DNA of 64,000 bases, from positions 248,001-312,000 of the forward strand of contig NZ_FOFU01000004.1 of NCBI RefSeq assembly GCF_900111035.1, given 5' to 3'. The stretch's first letter is position 1. Each line of letters opens with the position of its first letter. Position numbers and translations under genes: made by a program. Below the pieces are notes generated by a model that saw only the letters and a program-made list of their open reading frames with translations, had not been told where the DNA came from and searched no databases. Below, in pieces: positions 8,092 to 16,369 of the stretch. This DNA is from Treponema bryantii. GTDB taxonomy: Bacteria > Spirochaetota > Spirochaetia > Treponematales > Treponemataceae.

Positions 8092-8100
8092 TTAAAAAAG

Positions 8101-8694
8101 TTATAAGCGGACTACGTCGGTCCTAAAAAGTCCGTGGTGATTACAAAAAGTTAGAAAAAACTTTGCCCTGCTGATTTTGAAGCGGGCTTCTGCTGAACTC
8201 TCAGGGTAAAGTTTTACCATCTGAACTCCGTTGTCGTACACTGCCGCAATAAATGAAATATAGTGTTCCTTTGTCATCGGATGTTCAATATGAACATAAT
8301 ATTCATCTTCAACAGTTTCAATTTTCAGAGTATGAGCAGAATCAGGCTCTTCTACTTCCAGTGGTGGTAATGTAATTCCACAACAACTGATAACAGCTTC
8401 ACCAGTCGCCTGAATCACATTTCCACAGACAGGACAGATGTAAAACTGAACCTTTTTCATATTGAAGTTTCTGTTTTTATTCTGAACCTCATTTCCAGAA
8501 AACAGTTCAATTACAGAAATCCCAAGCGCTTTAGCCAGAGGTTCCATCAATGAAATATCTGGCAGCCCGTGACCATTTTCCCATTTACTGACAGTTTTAT
8601 TGCTCACAAAAATTTTCTGTGCAAGTTCATCCTGTGTCATACCTTTATTTTCCCGAAGACGCTTAATTGCAGCGCCGGTTATATAATTGTCCAT
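8101..8694 (-). CDS. XRE regulator fused to a desulfoferrodoxin/superoxide-reductase-like domain
   Basis: Residues 6-66 form a Cro/CI-type HTH (MTQDELAQKIFVSNKTVSKWE). Residues 84-112 look like a desulforedoxin rubredoxin-type iron centre with Cys87, Cys90, Cys104 and Cys105. Residues 118-193 match the superoxide reductase fold, with all five ligands of a His4Cys iron site in place: His121, His138 and His144 (HPMTKEHYI), Cys184 and His187 (CNHHG). The catalytic Glu-Lys pair normally before the first His is missing. A redox- or superoxide-sensing repressor is a good inference. AGGAGATTATC supports the start at 8694. A GACCG-CGGTC palindrome just upstream may be its operator. Confidence 0.88.
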   Translation of the reverse strand: MDNYITGAAIKRLRENKGMTQDELAQKIFVSNKTVSKWENGHGLPDISLMEPLAKALGISVIELFSGNEVQNKNRNFNMKKVQFYICPVCGNVIQATGEAVISCCGITLPPLEVEEPDSAHTLKIETVEDEYYVHIEHPMTKEHYISFIAAVYDNGVQMVKLYPESSAEARFKISRAKFFLTFCNHHGLFRTDVVRL

Positions 8695-8711
8695 GATAAT
8701 CTCCTGAGTAA

Positions 8712-8724
8712 GACCGTATCGGTC
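8712..8724. promoter_or_regulatory. Palindrome upstream of the XRE-SOR gene
   Basis: GACCG TAT CGGTC is a perfect inverted repeat 17 bp upstream of the XRE start codon. It is placed as an autoregulatory operator would be; there is no direct evidence of binding. Confidence 0.35.
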
Positions 8725-8799
8725 AGTTTCTAAAAACTCCGCGTCGTTTCCTGAATCTTAGATTATCACCTGTCGCCCCACCCTTCAACCTACGCTTCG

Positions 8800-8828
8800 T
8801 AGACGTATGCTTTTTCTTCTGCTATGAT
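8800..8828 (+). promoter_or_regulatory. Candidate promoter of the transglutaminase-like gene
   Basis: TAGACG (8800-8805) and TATGAT (8823-8828) are spaced by 17 bp. The -10 box ends 7 nt before the ATG at 8836 and no SD is present, so a nearly leaderless message starting there is likely. Confidence 0.45.
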
Positions 8829-8835
8829 GAATAAT

Positions 8836-9624
8836 ATGAAAAAAGTTATAATAGCAATAATCTGTACATCATCAATTATTCTATGTACGCTCTTATGTCT
8901 AGCAGCATACAAGAAAAATACAGAATCCTATATTGAGTTCAGTTTTGTAACAAATCAATATGATGAAAAAGTCCTTTCAAGTGCTCCTCAAAAACTTATT
9001 TCCTTAAAGAAAATTGGAGCACAGTCAGAAATCACAGTACGAGGCAAAGATTCTTTTCATAATTTTTCTAAAACAAAGTTTTCAAAGAACAAGAACGATT
9101 TAGATAAATATCTCCAGAAAACAGATTTTATAGATTTTGATAATGAAGAAGTCATCCAGCTGTCTGAAAGCCTGAATCTTTCAGAACTTGAGCCACTTGA
9201 CTGTGCAAAAACAATTCTTAAATCTATAAATCAAAATACAGGCTTTATAAAATATGACAATGCGCTTGCTGCTGATATTTCCCTGGGTTATACGTTTGGA
9301 CGGTCAGCTAGTGAGACCTTAAAAACTTCAATGGGGACTTGCGGAGAATTTGCAAATGTTTTTACAGCTTTGATGAGGCTGAACAATATTCCTTGTAAAT
9401 ATATCTGTGGCTGCTGTTTAGATCCATCTTATTCCACACTTCATGCATGGGCAGAATTTTACGATGAAAAACTTGGCTGGATTCCTGTTGATCCACAGGC
9501 TGGAATTCTCGGAGTTCTCCCGAACTATATTAAGAGGCTTGAAGGAATCGACTTCCCGGATACAGGTTCAGATTTCTCAAAAATTAAGTTTGGAAACGTA
9601 AGAATAGTAGAAGTAAAAGAATGA
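8836..9624 (+). CDS. Transglutaminase-like (papain-fold) exported protein
   Basis: An N-terminal hydrophobic segment (IIAIICTSSIILCTLLCLAA) acts as signal peptide or membrane anchor; cysteines in it could allow lipidation. The C-terminal half is a transglutaminase-core domain with the Cys-His-Asp triad: Cys in GTCGEFANVF, His in LHAWAEF, Asp in IPVDP. Proteins of this type hydrolyse or crosslink peptide bonds; bacterial ones often act on cell-envelope peptides. I choose the ATG at 8836 because a -10 box covers the two ATGs at 8824 and 8827. The GNAT gene overlaps the end by 4 bp (ATGA), so the two are translationally coupled. Confidence 0.82.
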   Translation: MKKVIIAIICTSSIILCTLLCLAAYKKNTESYIEFSFVTNQYDEKVLSSAPQKLISLKKIGAQSEITVRGKDSFHNFSKTKFSKNKNDLDKYLQKTDFIDFDNEEVIQLSESLNLSELEPLDCAKTILKSINQNTGFIKYDNALAADISLGYTFGRSASETLKTSMGTCGEFANVFTALMRLNNIPCKYICGCCLDPSYSTLHAWAEFYDEKLGWIPVDPQAGILGVLPNYIKRLEGIDFPDTGSDFSKIKFGNVRIVEVKE

Positions 9625-10109
9625 TAATCAGAAAGGCTGTTTCAGCAGACTCAAAAATAATTGGTCACGTTCACTCTATCGCCTGGAAACAGACATATCA
9701 AAACCTTTTTCCAAAGGCGTACCTAGAAGAAGATTCTCCGGAAAAACGTGAAGAAGAATTTCTGGAAACTCTAAATAACAAGTCCATCTCTTATCTCATT
9801 CTGGAAGATAATTCTGAAGCAGCCGGAATTGTAAAACTGATTTTCAAACAACAGACAATTGAAATATCCAGTTTTTATATTCTGGAAGAATACAGAGGAA
9901 AAGGATTCGGCACAAAAGCCTTTGATTTTATAAAAAAACTAACAGCAGATAAAACTGTCATTTTATGGGTACTTGAAAACAACAGCGCAGCAAGAAACTT
10001 TTACGAAAAAATGGGAATGATTTTTTCTGGAGAAACTCGAACAATAAACCGTGGAAAAGACTTCATACAATACTGTTACACTTCAGCATGTATGAAATCC
10101 CGTTCCTAA
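9621..10109 (+). CDS. GNAT-family N-acetyltransferase
   Basis: A 162-residue acyl-CoA-dependent N-acetyltransferase. The acetyl-CoA pyrophosphate loop is EEYRGKGFGTKAF (R/Q-x-x-G-x-G/A type) near residues 92-104, followed by the motif B strand VILWVLENNSAARNFYEKMGM, seen here as WVLENNSAARNFYEK. The start overlaps the stop of the transglutaminase-like gene, indicating one operon and perhaps a shared substrate pathway. The 3' end overlaps the convergent GH26 gene by 4 bp. The acetylated substrate (amine, antibiotic, ribosomal protein) cannot be inferred. Confidence 0.9.
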   Translation: MIIRKAVSADSKIIGHVHSIAWKQTYQNLFPKAYLEEDSPEKREEEFLETLNNKSISYLILEDNSEAAGIVKLIFKQQTIEISSFYILEEYRGKGFGTKAFDFIKKLTADKTVILWVLENNSAARNFYEKMGMIFSGETRTINRGKDFIQYCYTSACMKSRS

Positions 10110-11077
10110 AACTTAGGAACTTCATCTAGAGTTATCACCCTCTCACTATTAAATACATTCTTCAGATTTTCAGTCTTATTATCAGTGAGCCATGTAGTAT
10201 GCCAGATCATAAACCATGACCAGAATGTTCCGTCTTTCTCAAAACGTTCTACAGACGGCACCATTCCACACTCGTGAAAAGCCATTGGCTTTGATGTAAT
10301 TTCTGTCAGTTTATTCCATGCACCTTTATTTGTTGATTTATCGTAATTATCAGAGCCAATGATATCAACATACTCATCACCAGGATACCAGCCCTTGCTC
10401 ACCCACTCAGTGTATCCAAGAACCCAGATTAAATTATCAAGTTTATATTCATTCGTAAACTTTTCATACATCAGGCACCAGAGCTTCTTAAAGTTTTCAG
10501 CGCCACCCTTTCCCCACCAGAACCAGCGGCCATCAAACTCATGGAAAGGTCTCCAGAGTACCGGAACATTTTCATCTCGCAGATATTGAAGTGTTTTGGC
10601 AGCCTTATCCCAGCCGTTCATCAAAGTGTTATATTCATCAGTTCCTGGAGTCAAAAGCTTTTTAAAGTCCGGATGATCCTTTTTCGATTCTCTGTATCCG
10701 CTGATATCAATACCAGTATGCCAGCATATAGTAACAAGCCCGCCCTTTCTGTCCCATTCAATTGCGCGTTCAGCAACTCCATCAAAATCATTGTTCATAA
10801 AATCAAGACCACGCATCGCAGGAAGTTTTCCAGTTACTTTCAAAAGGTAGTCCATCTCATAATCCACAGATCCCATCCAGGTAGATTCCTGCTGAGCCGA
10901 AATAATCTTAGTTCCAAAATTGTCGCGGATAAAATTAAACACTGCTGTAGTCTTTTCATTTCTTCCCTGCAATTCAAGACCACTAACAACAGGCGCAGGT
11001 TTCATAACCTTAGTGCTTCTGCAGGAAGAAAACATCAAAAAAGCAGGTATCATAATTGCCATAAATCTTTTTCCCAT
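10106..11077 (-). CDS. Glycoside hydrolase family 26, beta-mannanase-like lipoprotein
   Basis: Secreted endo-beta-1,4-mannanase-type enzyme that would cut mannan or glucomannan outside the cell. The N-terminus is basic-hydrophobic and ends at Cys19 (LMFSSC), a loose lipobox, so it is probably a lipoprotein on the outer face. The GH26 catalytic acid/base is Glu180 in LWRPFHEFDG and the nucleophile is Glu269 in MAFHECG. At 323 residues it is a single-domain enzyme without a carbohydrate-binding module. GH26 also contains mixed-linkage glucanases and xylanases, so mannan is likely but not proven. It stands alone on the leftward strand, overlapping the end of the GNAT gene. Confidence 0.88.
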   Translation of the reverse strand: MGKRFMAIMIPAFLMFSSCRSTKVMKPAPVVSGLELQGRNEKTTAVFNFIRDNFGTKIISAQQESTWMGSVDYEMDYLLKVTGKLPAMRGLDFMNNDFDGVAERAIEWDRKGGLVTICWHTGIDISGYRESKKDHPDFKKLLTPGTDEYNTLMNGWDKAAKTLQYLRDENVPVLWRPFHEFDGRWFWWGKGGAENFKKLWCLMYEKFTNEYKLDNLIWVLGYTEWVSKGWYPGDEYVDIIGSDNYDKSTNKGAWNKLTEITSKPMAFHECGMVPSVERFEKDGTFWSWFMIWHTTWLTDNKTENLKNVFNSERVITLDEVPKF

Positions 11078-11269
11078 TTCAATACCAAAACCAAGTCTAC
11101 GACTTATAAAAAATAACAGATTACAGATTCCCCTTTCCGATTGTCACAGCCTGATAATCACACAGACAAAATTCCTTTTATCTTAACAGGCAAGAGGAAG
11201 AACAGTCTCCATAACATAGCAGCTGTTATTTTTACCATTCTAAAACCTCTTACCTGATATTATATCATA

Positions 11270-12907
11270 CTATTCTGGAAGATGGTCACAGAACATTAAA
11301 AGATTTGCAGTAATTCTTTCCTGAGCAGTAAGCGGACGGAAAACCTTATTATCGTAAAGTTCATCCAGAACCATCATAGCAACTCTTGAACCCACAGCAA
11401 AATTCATAACATTAACAATCACTCTATCCTGAATCTGTGGTGGATACATTTTTGACTGAACCATTGCCTGTTCCAGTGCAAATTTTGCAAACTCCTTCAA
11501 AAGGTCTTCATCTGGCTTAGGAATCAAACCGGCAAAATCGTTGAAACTGCTTCTTACAACCATAGTGTTAATTGTTCCATTCTTTGAAAGGAAACCACGT
11601 TCACGAAGTCTCTTAAACTTTTCTGAAGTTGCTTTTGATTCTGTAATTTCTCCAGTGATAATTTCGTAAAGGCTCTCATAATCTGAATTGAGATTATTCT
11701 TCCAGGCACCCTTTCTGCAGTCAAATCTTGAATCCACCGACCACGAATATACACAAGGATATTTCTGCGAATCTCTTGTCATTTCTCCACAGCTCCAGAA
11801 TTTCTTTTCGAGCTCAGAAAAATTAAATTCACACTTGTAATCAGGATCCATAACTTCAGATTTTGTTTCTACAGAAACTAAATAATCTGCTCCATCCAGT
11901 GTCTTGATTCTGTGTTTAGACAAATCCTTTTCGATAGAGAGTCTACACTTTGTAACAATTGCATAGAAAATTGCAGCAGCTTCAAAAAGTTCGCGATTTC
12001 CACCTGGAATATAAACATCCCTATTTACAAGATTTGCTACAGCAGCACGCACCTGAGGAACATATTTTTCTGTCAGGATTTTTGCAACCTTCTGCTGCAT
12101 TCTTACGAGATTTGCTTCAGCTTCAAGTGAATACTGTTTTGGACTAAACTGTACATAAGTTGTATAGCGATTTCCTTTTGTTTCAACCAGAAAACCATTT
12201 GTCACAAGAAGTTCAATCTTATCTTCAAGATAAACAGGTGTCATACCCAGATCTTCCGCAATCTCTTCCACAGTCTTTGGTGTTTCATAAACACTATAAA
12301 CTATGTTCAGATTGATTTTATCGTCAAGATAAACTTCAGGTCCACCCTTGCTTCCAGGGCAACCGCTATGACTGAATTCCAATGCCTTTACAGGTGATAA
12401 TCCTAATTTTCCAATTTTTCTTTCCATAGTAAAACCTTCCTTTAAGTCATTACGAGCTTTGTTCAAGTGCCACTTCACTGTACCAGCGGGAAGTCCATGC
12501 TCTCTGGCAATTTGAGCAATAGACTTTCCCTCGTAATAAAAGGAATAAACTATTTCACGACGGCTTGAAGATAAAAAGCAAATCTCCTTTCGAAGTTTTC
12601 TGATTTCCTCTTCTGTTTCTCCTAAGTCGTACTCATCAAAGTAAGGCAGATTAAGACCATCCACAGAAATACCTTTTTGATGTTTTACCTGATTCACATA
12701 TTTTGCATAAACATGTTCACAGATTCTCCAGACATAACCTTCAACATTTACAATGTCGTCTGTCTGAAGCATCGAAAGATAAACTTCCTTAAGCATCTCT
12801 GCAGAAAGTTCTTCTGCCTCATCATACGAGTATGATTTCTTTACGGCAAATCCATACACCTTTGATGAGAACTTTAAGATTAACTTGTCAGCCTTTTGTT
12901 TTTCCAT
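11270..12907 (-). CDS. ECF-sigma-like protein with long winged-helix extension
   Basis: The first ~165 residues look like an ECF sigma factor: a region 2-like helix bundle (residues ~5-75) and a region 4 HTH (SIAQIAREHGLPAGTVKWHL). After it comes a ~375-residue extension with a winged-helix segment (PKTVEEIAEDLGMTPVYLED, then a hydrophobic hairpin) and a helical domain of unknown role. This is about three times the length of a normal ECF factor. The ATG at 12907 is chosen over an upstream TTG at 12925. A 9-bp inverted repeat lies just upstream. It may be a self-contained regulator whose extension senses a signal; similar long proteins are known to me from Clostridia. Promoter targets are unknown. 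Confidence 0.75.
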   Translation of the reverse strand: MEKQKADKLILKFSSKVYGFAVKKSYSYDEAEELSAEMLKEVYLSMLQTDDIVNVEGYVWRICEHVYAKYVNQVKHQKGISVDGLNLPYFDEYDLGETEEEIRKLRKEICFLSSSRREIVYSFYYEGKSIAQIAREHGLPAGTVKWHLNKARNDLKEGFTMERKIGKLGLSPVKALEFSHSGCPGSKGGPEVYLDDKINLNIVYSVYETPKTVEEIAEDLGMTPVYLEDKIELLVTNGFLVETKGNRYTTYVQFSPKQYSLEAEANLVRMQQKVAKILTEKYVPQVRAAVANLVNRDVYIPGGNRELFEAAAIFYAIVTKCRLSIEKDLSKHRIKTLDGADYLVSVETKSEVMDPDYKCEFNFSELEKKFWSCGEMTRDSQKYPCVYSWSVDSRFDCRKGAWKNNLNSDYESLYEIITGEITESKATSEKFKRLRERGFLSKNGTINTMVVRSSFNDFAGLIPKPDEDLLKEFAKFALEQAMVQSKMYPPQIQDRVIVNVMNFAVGSRVAMMVLDELYDNKVFRPLTAQERITANLLMFCDHLPE

Positions 12908-12936
12908 CTTATTACATCGTACCAAATAATTATTTG

Positions 12937-12975
12937 ATTGTTACAGCGTTGTATGCTTATATAGTGTGTAACAAT
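12937..12975. promoter_or_regulatory. Inverted repeat upstream of the sigma-like gene
   Basis: ATTGTTACA (12937-12945) and TGTAACAAT (12967-12975) are perfect 9-bp arms separated by 21 bp, two helical turns, and start 30 bp before the start codon. This fits an operator bound by a dimer. Confidence 0.45.
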
Positions 12976-12997
12976 GGAAAAAGGTTGGAAAAAAAAA

Positions 12998-14179
12998 TCA
13001 TTTTTTTACTACAATCAGCGGAATTTTTATTTCTTCCTGTGTAAGACCGGCATGCATACCAGGCATTTTCTGAGCTTCAAAATGAGTATTTGTAACAGAT
13101 GTATCAGAAACCGCAAGCGCAACAAAATCACCAATCATCTGATCCAGTTCAGGTCTGTTTTGACCAATTCCAAAAAGCTGACAGTCAAGAACTTCTTTTC
13201 TGGTTAAAAGCAAAAATTTATCACCAAAAGTTTTCCTGAACAATTCATGGAAACTTTCCTTAAATTCATCTTTTACAAAAAGATTCATTGTACGAGGTTC
13301 AAGAGAGAAACTTCTTACAAGACAGTTCATAATCTCAGGATAATCAAGGATACAAAGATTGCGGCTGTCGATATGCCCGTGGTCTGCAGTAACAATAAGC
13401 AGTGTATCTGAAAGCTCCGATGCAAACTGTTCAATCCGTTTCTCAAGAGCAGTAACCATTTCATGTGTTTCATTACTTACAGTTCCAGTAGCATGCATTG
13501 TTGCATCCGGTTCATTCCAATAAGCGTAAATATATTTCTGGCCGTCTTCATCACAAAGATTTTTGATACGGTTTAAGATTGCTTCTAAATCCTGTGGATA
13601 AGGCGGTAAAAACGGCATAGAGGAATAAGCTTTTCCTCCTGCCTCATTGATTTTATCCACCACAGATTTATACGGTGTAAAAGTGTTTCCTACATGAAAA
13701 TCAGCAGCTGGAACAATTTCATTCCATGAATCCTCAGTCCAGATTGGTTTTCCTGAAGCATCATAAGATTCCGGCTGAGCCACAGCCTTTTCTGATTTCT
13801 GTTCTGTATTTCTGAAAACAGTAACGTTTTTGTCTAACTGAGGATAATAAACATCCCAGCCAAGCCAGCCATGTTCATTAGGATATAAACCGCTCATTAT
13901 AGAAGTTGTAGCAGCAACTGTTGTCGGAGGATAAACAGAATTAAAAGCCCCTGCTAAGTGAGAGCGGAAAAATCCTTCAGGTTTAAGATGCTTTTCCAGA
14001 ATAGAAATTCCAAGTGCATCAAGAAGAAGTACAACAACATTTTTATAATTTCCGGCAAGAATTTTATCTGCCAGAGGCAAGGTAGCTGCAGTAGTTTCTG
14101 CACCAAACTTTTTTAAGACTGAGTTAGCAAGATTTACAAGACAATTGTTGTAATCTGGAAGTAATTCTTTTTTAATCAT
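12998..14179 (-). CDS. Alkaline-phosphatase-superfamily phosphodiesterase / nucleotide pyrophosphatase
   Basis: A 393-residue cytoplasmic metal-dependent hydrolase of the type I phosphodiesterase/nucleotide pyrophosphatase family. The first metal-binding Asp is in VVLLLDALG near residue 52, the nucleophile Thr in YPPTTVAATTS, and the second metal site in LLIVTADHGHID and the C-terminal MPGMHAGLTQEE. There is no signal peptide. The stop of the upstream HAD gene lies 18 bp before its start, so HAD and phosphodiesterase form one leftward operon. Substrate is unknown: nucleotide sugars, alkyl phosphates or phosphonates are options for the family. Confidence 0.85.
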   Translation of the reverse strand: MIKKELLPDYNNCLVNLANSVLKKFGAETTAATLPLADKILAGNYKNVVVLLLDALGISILEKHLKPEGFFRSHLAGAFNSVYPPTTVAATTSIMSGLYPNEHGWLGWDVYYPQLDKNVTVFRNTEQKSEKAVAQPESYDASGKPIWTEDSWNEIVPAADFHVGNTFTPYKSVVDKINEAGGKAYSSMPFLPPYPQDLEAILNRIKNLCDEDGQKYIYAYWNEPDATMHATGTVSNETHEMVTALEKRIEQFASELSDTLLIVTADHGHIDSRNLCILDYPEIMNCLVRSFSLEPRTMNLFVKDEFKESFHELFRKTFGDKFLLLTRKEVLDCQLFGIGQNRPELDQMIGDFVALAVSDTSVTNTHFEAQKMPGMHAGLTQEEIKIPLIVVKK

Positions 14180-14197
14180 TCTACTTTTTTAGCTTTT

Positions 14198-14878
14198 TTA
14201 TTTCAAAAAATCAAGAACATCCATTTGATGTACTACATGCTCAAACTCATCTAAAGGAGGACAAGGAATATGAGGCTCATAAGCACGTTCTGCAAACCAG
14301 GTGCACTGAACAGCCTTCATTCCTGCATCCCGGGCTCCGTAAAGTTCTCGAGAACCACCGTCTCCAACATAGAGACATTCTTCAGGGGCAACTCTTAAAC
14401 GCTCTATCATCCGTTGATACATCTCGGGAGCAGGCTTACAGATTCCCTGCTCATAGGAAATTAATGCCACATCAAAATATGGAAACAGAGCACTCGACTT
14501 TATCAAATCCCTTTCATCAGAAAATGTATTTGTAATTAGGCCTGTTTTAATTCCACGATCTTTCAGAGCCTTCAGCAGTTGAATTGATTCTTCAGGAATA
14601 TCATCAAAAGTATCTTTAAGTGCAGTAAGTCTGTTATTCACAATTGTGCGAACCTTTTCGTCTGAATAAATACCGATTTTTTTGAATACCAGAGAAAGAC
14701 CTTCTTCTATCGTGTATTTTCCAGTACTTCTGTCATGCTCAATCAGATGCCATTCTTTTCTGAAACTTTCTATATCAGCTAAACCGACATCTTTTGCAAT
14801 ATCTTCACTAAAATATGTACGGCCGGTAAACAAAGTTACCAGCGTTTCAAACATATCAAAAACTACAGCTTTTATCAT
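14198..14878 (-). CDS. HAD-family hydrolase
   Basis: A 226-residue haloacid-dehalogenase-like phosphatase. Motif I is VVFDMFETLV with the nucleophilic Asp8; motif II is TGLITNTFS; the motif III lysine and motif IV acidic pair are in KPAPEMYQ and CLYVGDGGSRE. The second motif I Asp is replaced by Phe, as in some haloacid-dehalogenase-like members, which weakens the case for a standard phosphatase. It begins a two-gene operon with the phosphodiesterase. Its leader has a hairpin, and a possible leader peptide, ending right at its ribosome binding site (AAGGAA). Confidence 0.85.
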   Translation of the reverse strand: MIKAVVFDMFETLVTLFTGRTYFSEDIAKDVGLADIESFRKEWHLIEHDRSTGKYTIEEGLSLVFKKIGIYSDEKVRTIVNNRLTALKDTFDDIPEESIQLLKALKDRGIKTGLITNTFSDERDLIKSSALFPYFDVALISYEQGICKPAPEMYQRMIERLRVAPEECLYVGDGGSRELYGARDAGMKAVQCTWFAERAYEPHIPCPPLDEFEHVVHQMDVLDFLK

Positions 14879-14890
14879 TTTTTAATTTCC

Positions 14891-14958
14891 TTATCAATTA
14901 CCAGTATCTGATAAAGTAATTGATAACATAACAGTTCCTCCATCTGTGAATTATTATA
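14891..14958 (-). promoter_or_regulatory. Leader of the HAD operon: promoter, leader peptide and hairpin
   Basis: On the minus strand TATAAT (14953-14958) is followed by GGAGG and an 11-codon frame, ATG at 14929 to TGA at 14894, coding MLSITLSDTGN. The frame overlaps a perfect 11-bp inverted repeat, TTATCAATTAC (14891-14901) and GTAATTGATAA (14916-14926), whose 3' arm abuts the RBS of the HAD gene. Confidence 0.45.
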
Positions 14959-15030
14959 ACACAGAATTTCGCTGAAGAATCCATCATGAGTCACGAAATG
15001 TCAAAAAATGAACACGAAGTGTTATTTCAA

Positions 15031-16356
15031 CTAAAACTTTATTCTTCGGTATCTGATGTAGTTAATTACAGCACGTAATCCTTCATCGCACAAAACTGCA
15101 ACAAAGACACCGAGCATTCCCAGCTTGAATACAAATACACAAAGTGCAGCAAGGCTTACAACTCCGATAGTTCCCACTATCTGAGTGAAAAGCATCCACT
15201 TTGTGTCTCCATAACCGCGGATTCCGTTTCCGACAATTATGTTGCCTGATTTTCCAAAGAGGTTTGCTGCAACCATTATGATGTAGATAACCGACATCTC
15301 AATTACGTCTTTGTCCGTAGTAAACAAGCTCAGTGTGAGCCGTGGGAAAATTGAAACAAAAATCAACGCAAATGCAGCAACGAGGAATGCCCATTTTACC
15401 GAGGTCTTAACAACAGCCTTGTAAAGTTTAAGGTCCTTTGCTCCAGTAGCTTCACCTGACAATGTTAAAGTTCCGCTTCCAATAGCTCCAATTACCACAA
15501 CAAAAAGAATCTCTACAGTAAATACCATAGAATAAATTCCCGCAGCCTTTTCGTTAATTGTATTAAGAATGCGGATTATACAAAGATTTCCGACATTCCA
15601 GAGCAGATCTTCACAGGCAGTAGGAATACCAAGTTTAATGGATTCAAAATAAGGTCTTATTTTTGCACCAAGAATTCTTTTAAGCCCGGGACTCGTAAAG
15701 AATTTATCCTTTTTAGAAATTGTTATGTACAAAAGATAAATTGCACCAACATATTCCGCAATTGTAGTTCCAAGAGCCGCACCGGCAATTTCCATTCTAG
15801 GGAAGCCGAACTTTCCGAAAATCAAAAGATAATCCAGAATAATATTCAGAACAGAGCGTATTATACCATAAGCGACCAGCGGCTTTGTATAATTTGAAGT
15901 CTGGAACACAACACTATAAGAAGCCCAGAGCCCGATAATCAGATATACAGGCGCATAAATTCTTGTATAAGTAACGCAGGGTTTCATTACATTTTCTGAA
16001 ACACCCATCAACCTAAAAACAAGAGGACTGCAGAATGTCCAGAACAAAAACAACAGCACTGGAATTACATTATGAAGCTTAATCATTGAAGCAGCATAGT
16101 CTTTTGCTTTTTCAATATCTTTTTCACCAACAGACTGGCTTATAAGAATTGAGGCACCCATAGCCATAGAGAAAACGAAAGACATCGTAGTCCACATAGG
16201 AGCAGTTGCATTACCAACTGCACTCATATACAGAATATCCATTCGTCCCAAAAAGATTCTGTCTATGAACATCTGAACCTGTGCGATCAGATTGCTCAAC
16301 ATGATTGGAACGAAAATCTTTATAAGTTTATTTTTATACTCAGCTTTAAAAAGCAT
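15031..16356 (-). CDS. MATE-family efflux transporter
   Basis: A 441-residue cation-coupled multidrug/organic exporter with twelve predicted membrane helices in two pseudo-symmetric halves. Family features include the N-terminal PIMLSNLIAQVQMFIDRIF segment with a membrane Asp, the GAALGTTIAEY loop and the second-half GSGTLTLSGEATGA loop. It is the third gene of a leftward operon after a 2-hydroxyacid dehydrogenase and a GH43 enzyme, 13 bp behind the latter. GGAGTAATTA before the ATG at 16356 supports the start. Whether it exports a drug or a metabolite linked to the sugar genes is open. Confidence 0.93.
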   Translation of the reverse strand: MLFKAEYKNKLIKIFVPIMLSNLIAQVQMFIDRIFLGRMDILYMSAVGNATAPMWTTMSFVFSMAMGASILISQSVGEKDIEKAKDYAASMIKLHNVIPVLLFLFWTFCSPLVFRLMGVSENVMKPCVTYTRIYAPVYLIIGLWASYSVVFQTSNYTKPLVAYGIIRSVLNIILDYLLIFGKFGFPRMEIAGAALGTTIAEYVGAIYLLYITISKKDKFFTSPGLKRILGAKIRPYFESIKLGIPTACEDLLWNVGNLCIIRILNTINEKAAGIYSMVFTVEILFVVVIGAIGSGTLTLSGEATGAKDLKLYKAVVKTSVKWAFLVAAFALIFVSIFPRLTLSLFTTDKDVIEMSVIYIIMVAANLFGKSGNIIVGNGIRGYGDTKWMLFTQIVGTIGVVSLAALCVFVFKLGMLGVFVAVLCDEGLRAVINYIRYRRIKF

Positions 16357-16369
16357 TAATTACTCCAGT

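Noticed and set aside
10541-11116. 191-codon open frame on the plus strand
   Set aside because: Antisense to the GH26 gene, whose catalytic motifs are intact; the frame has no domain or RBS.
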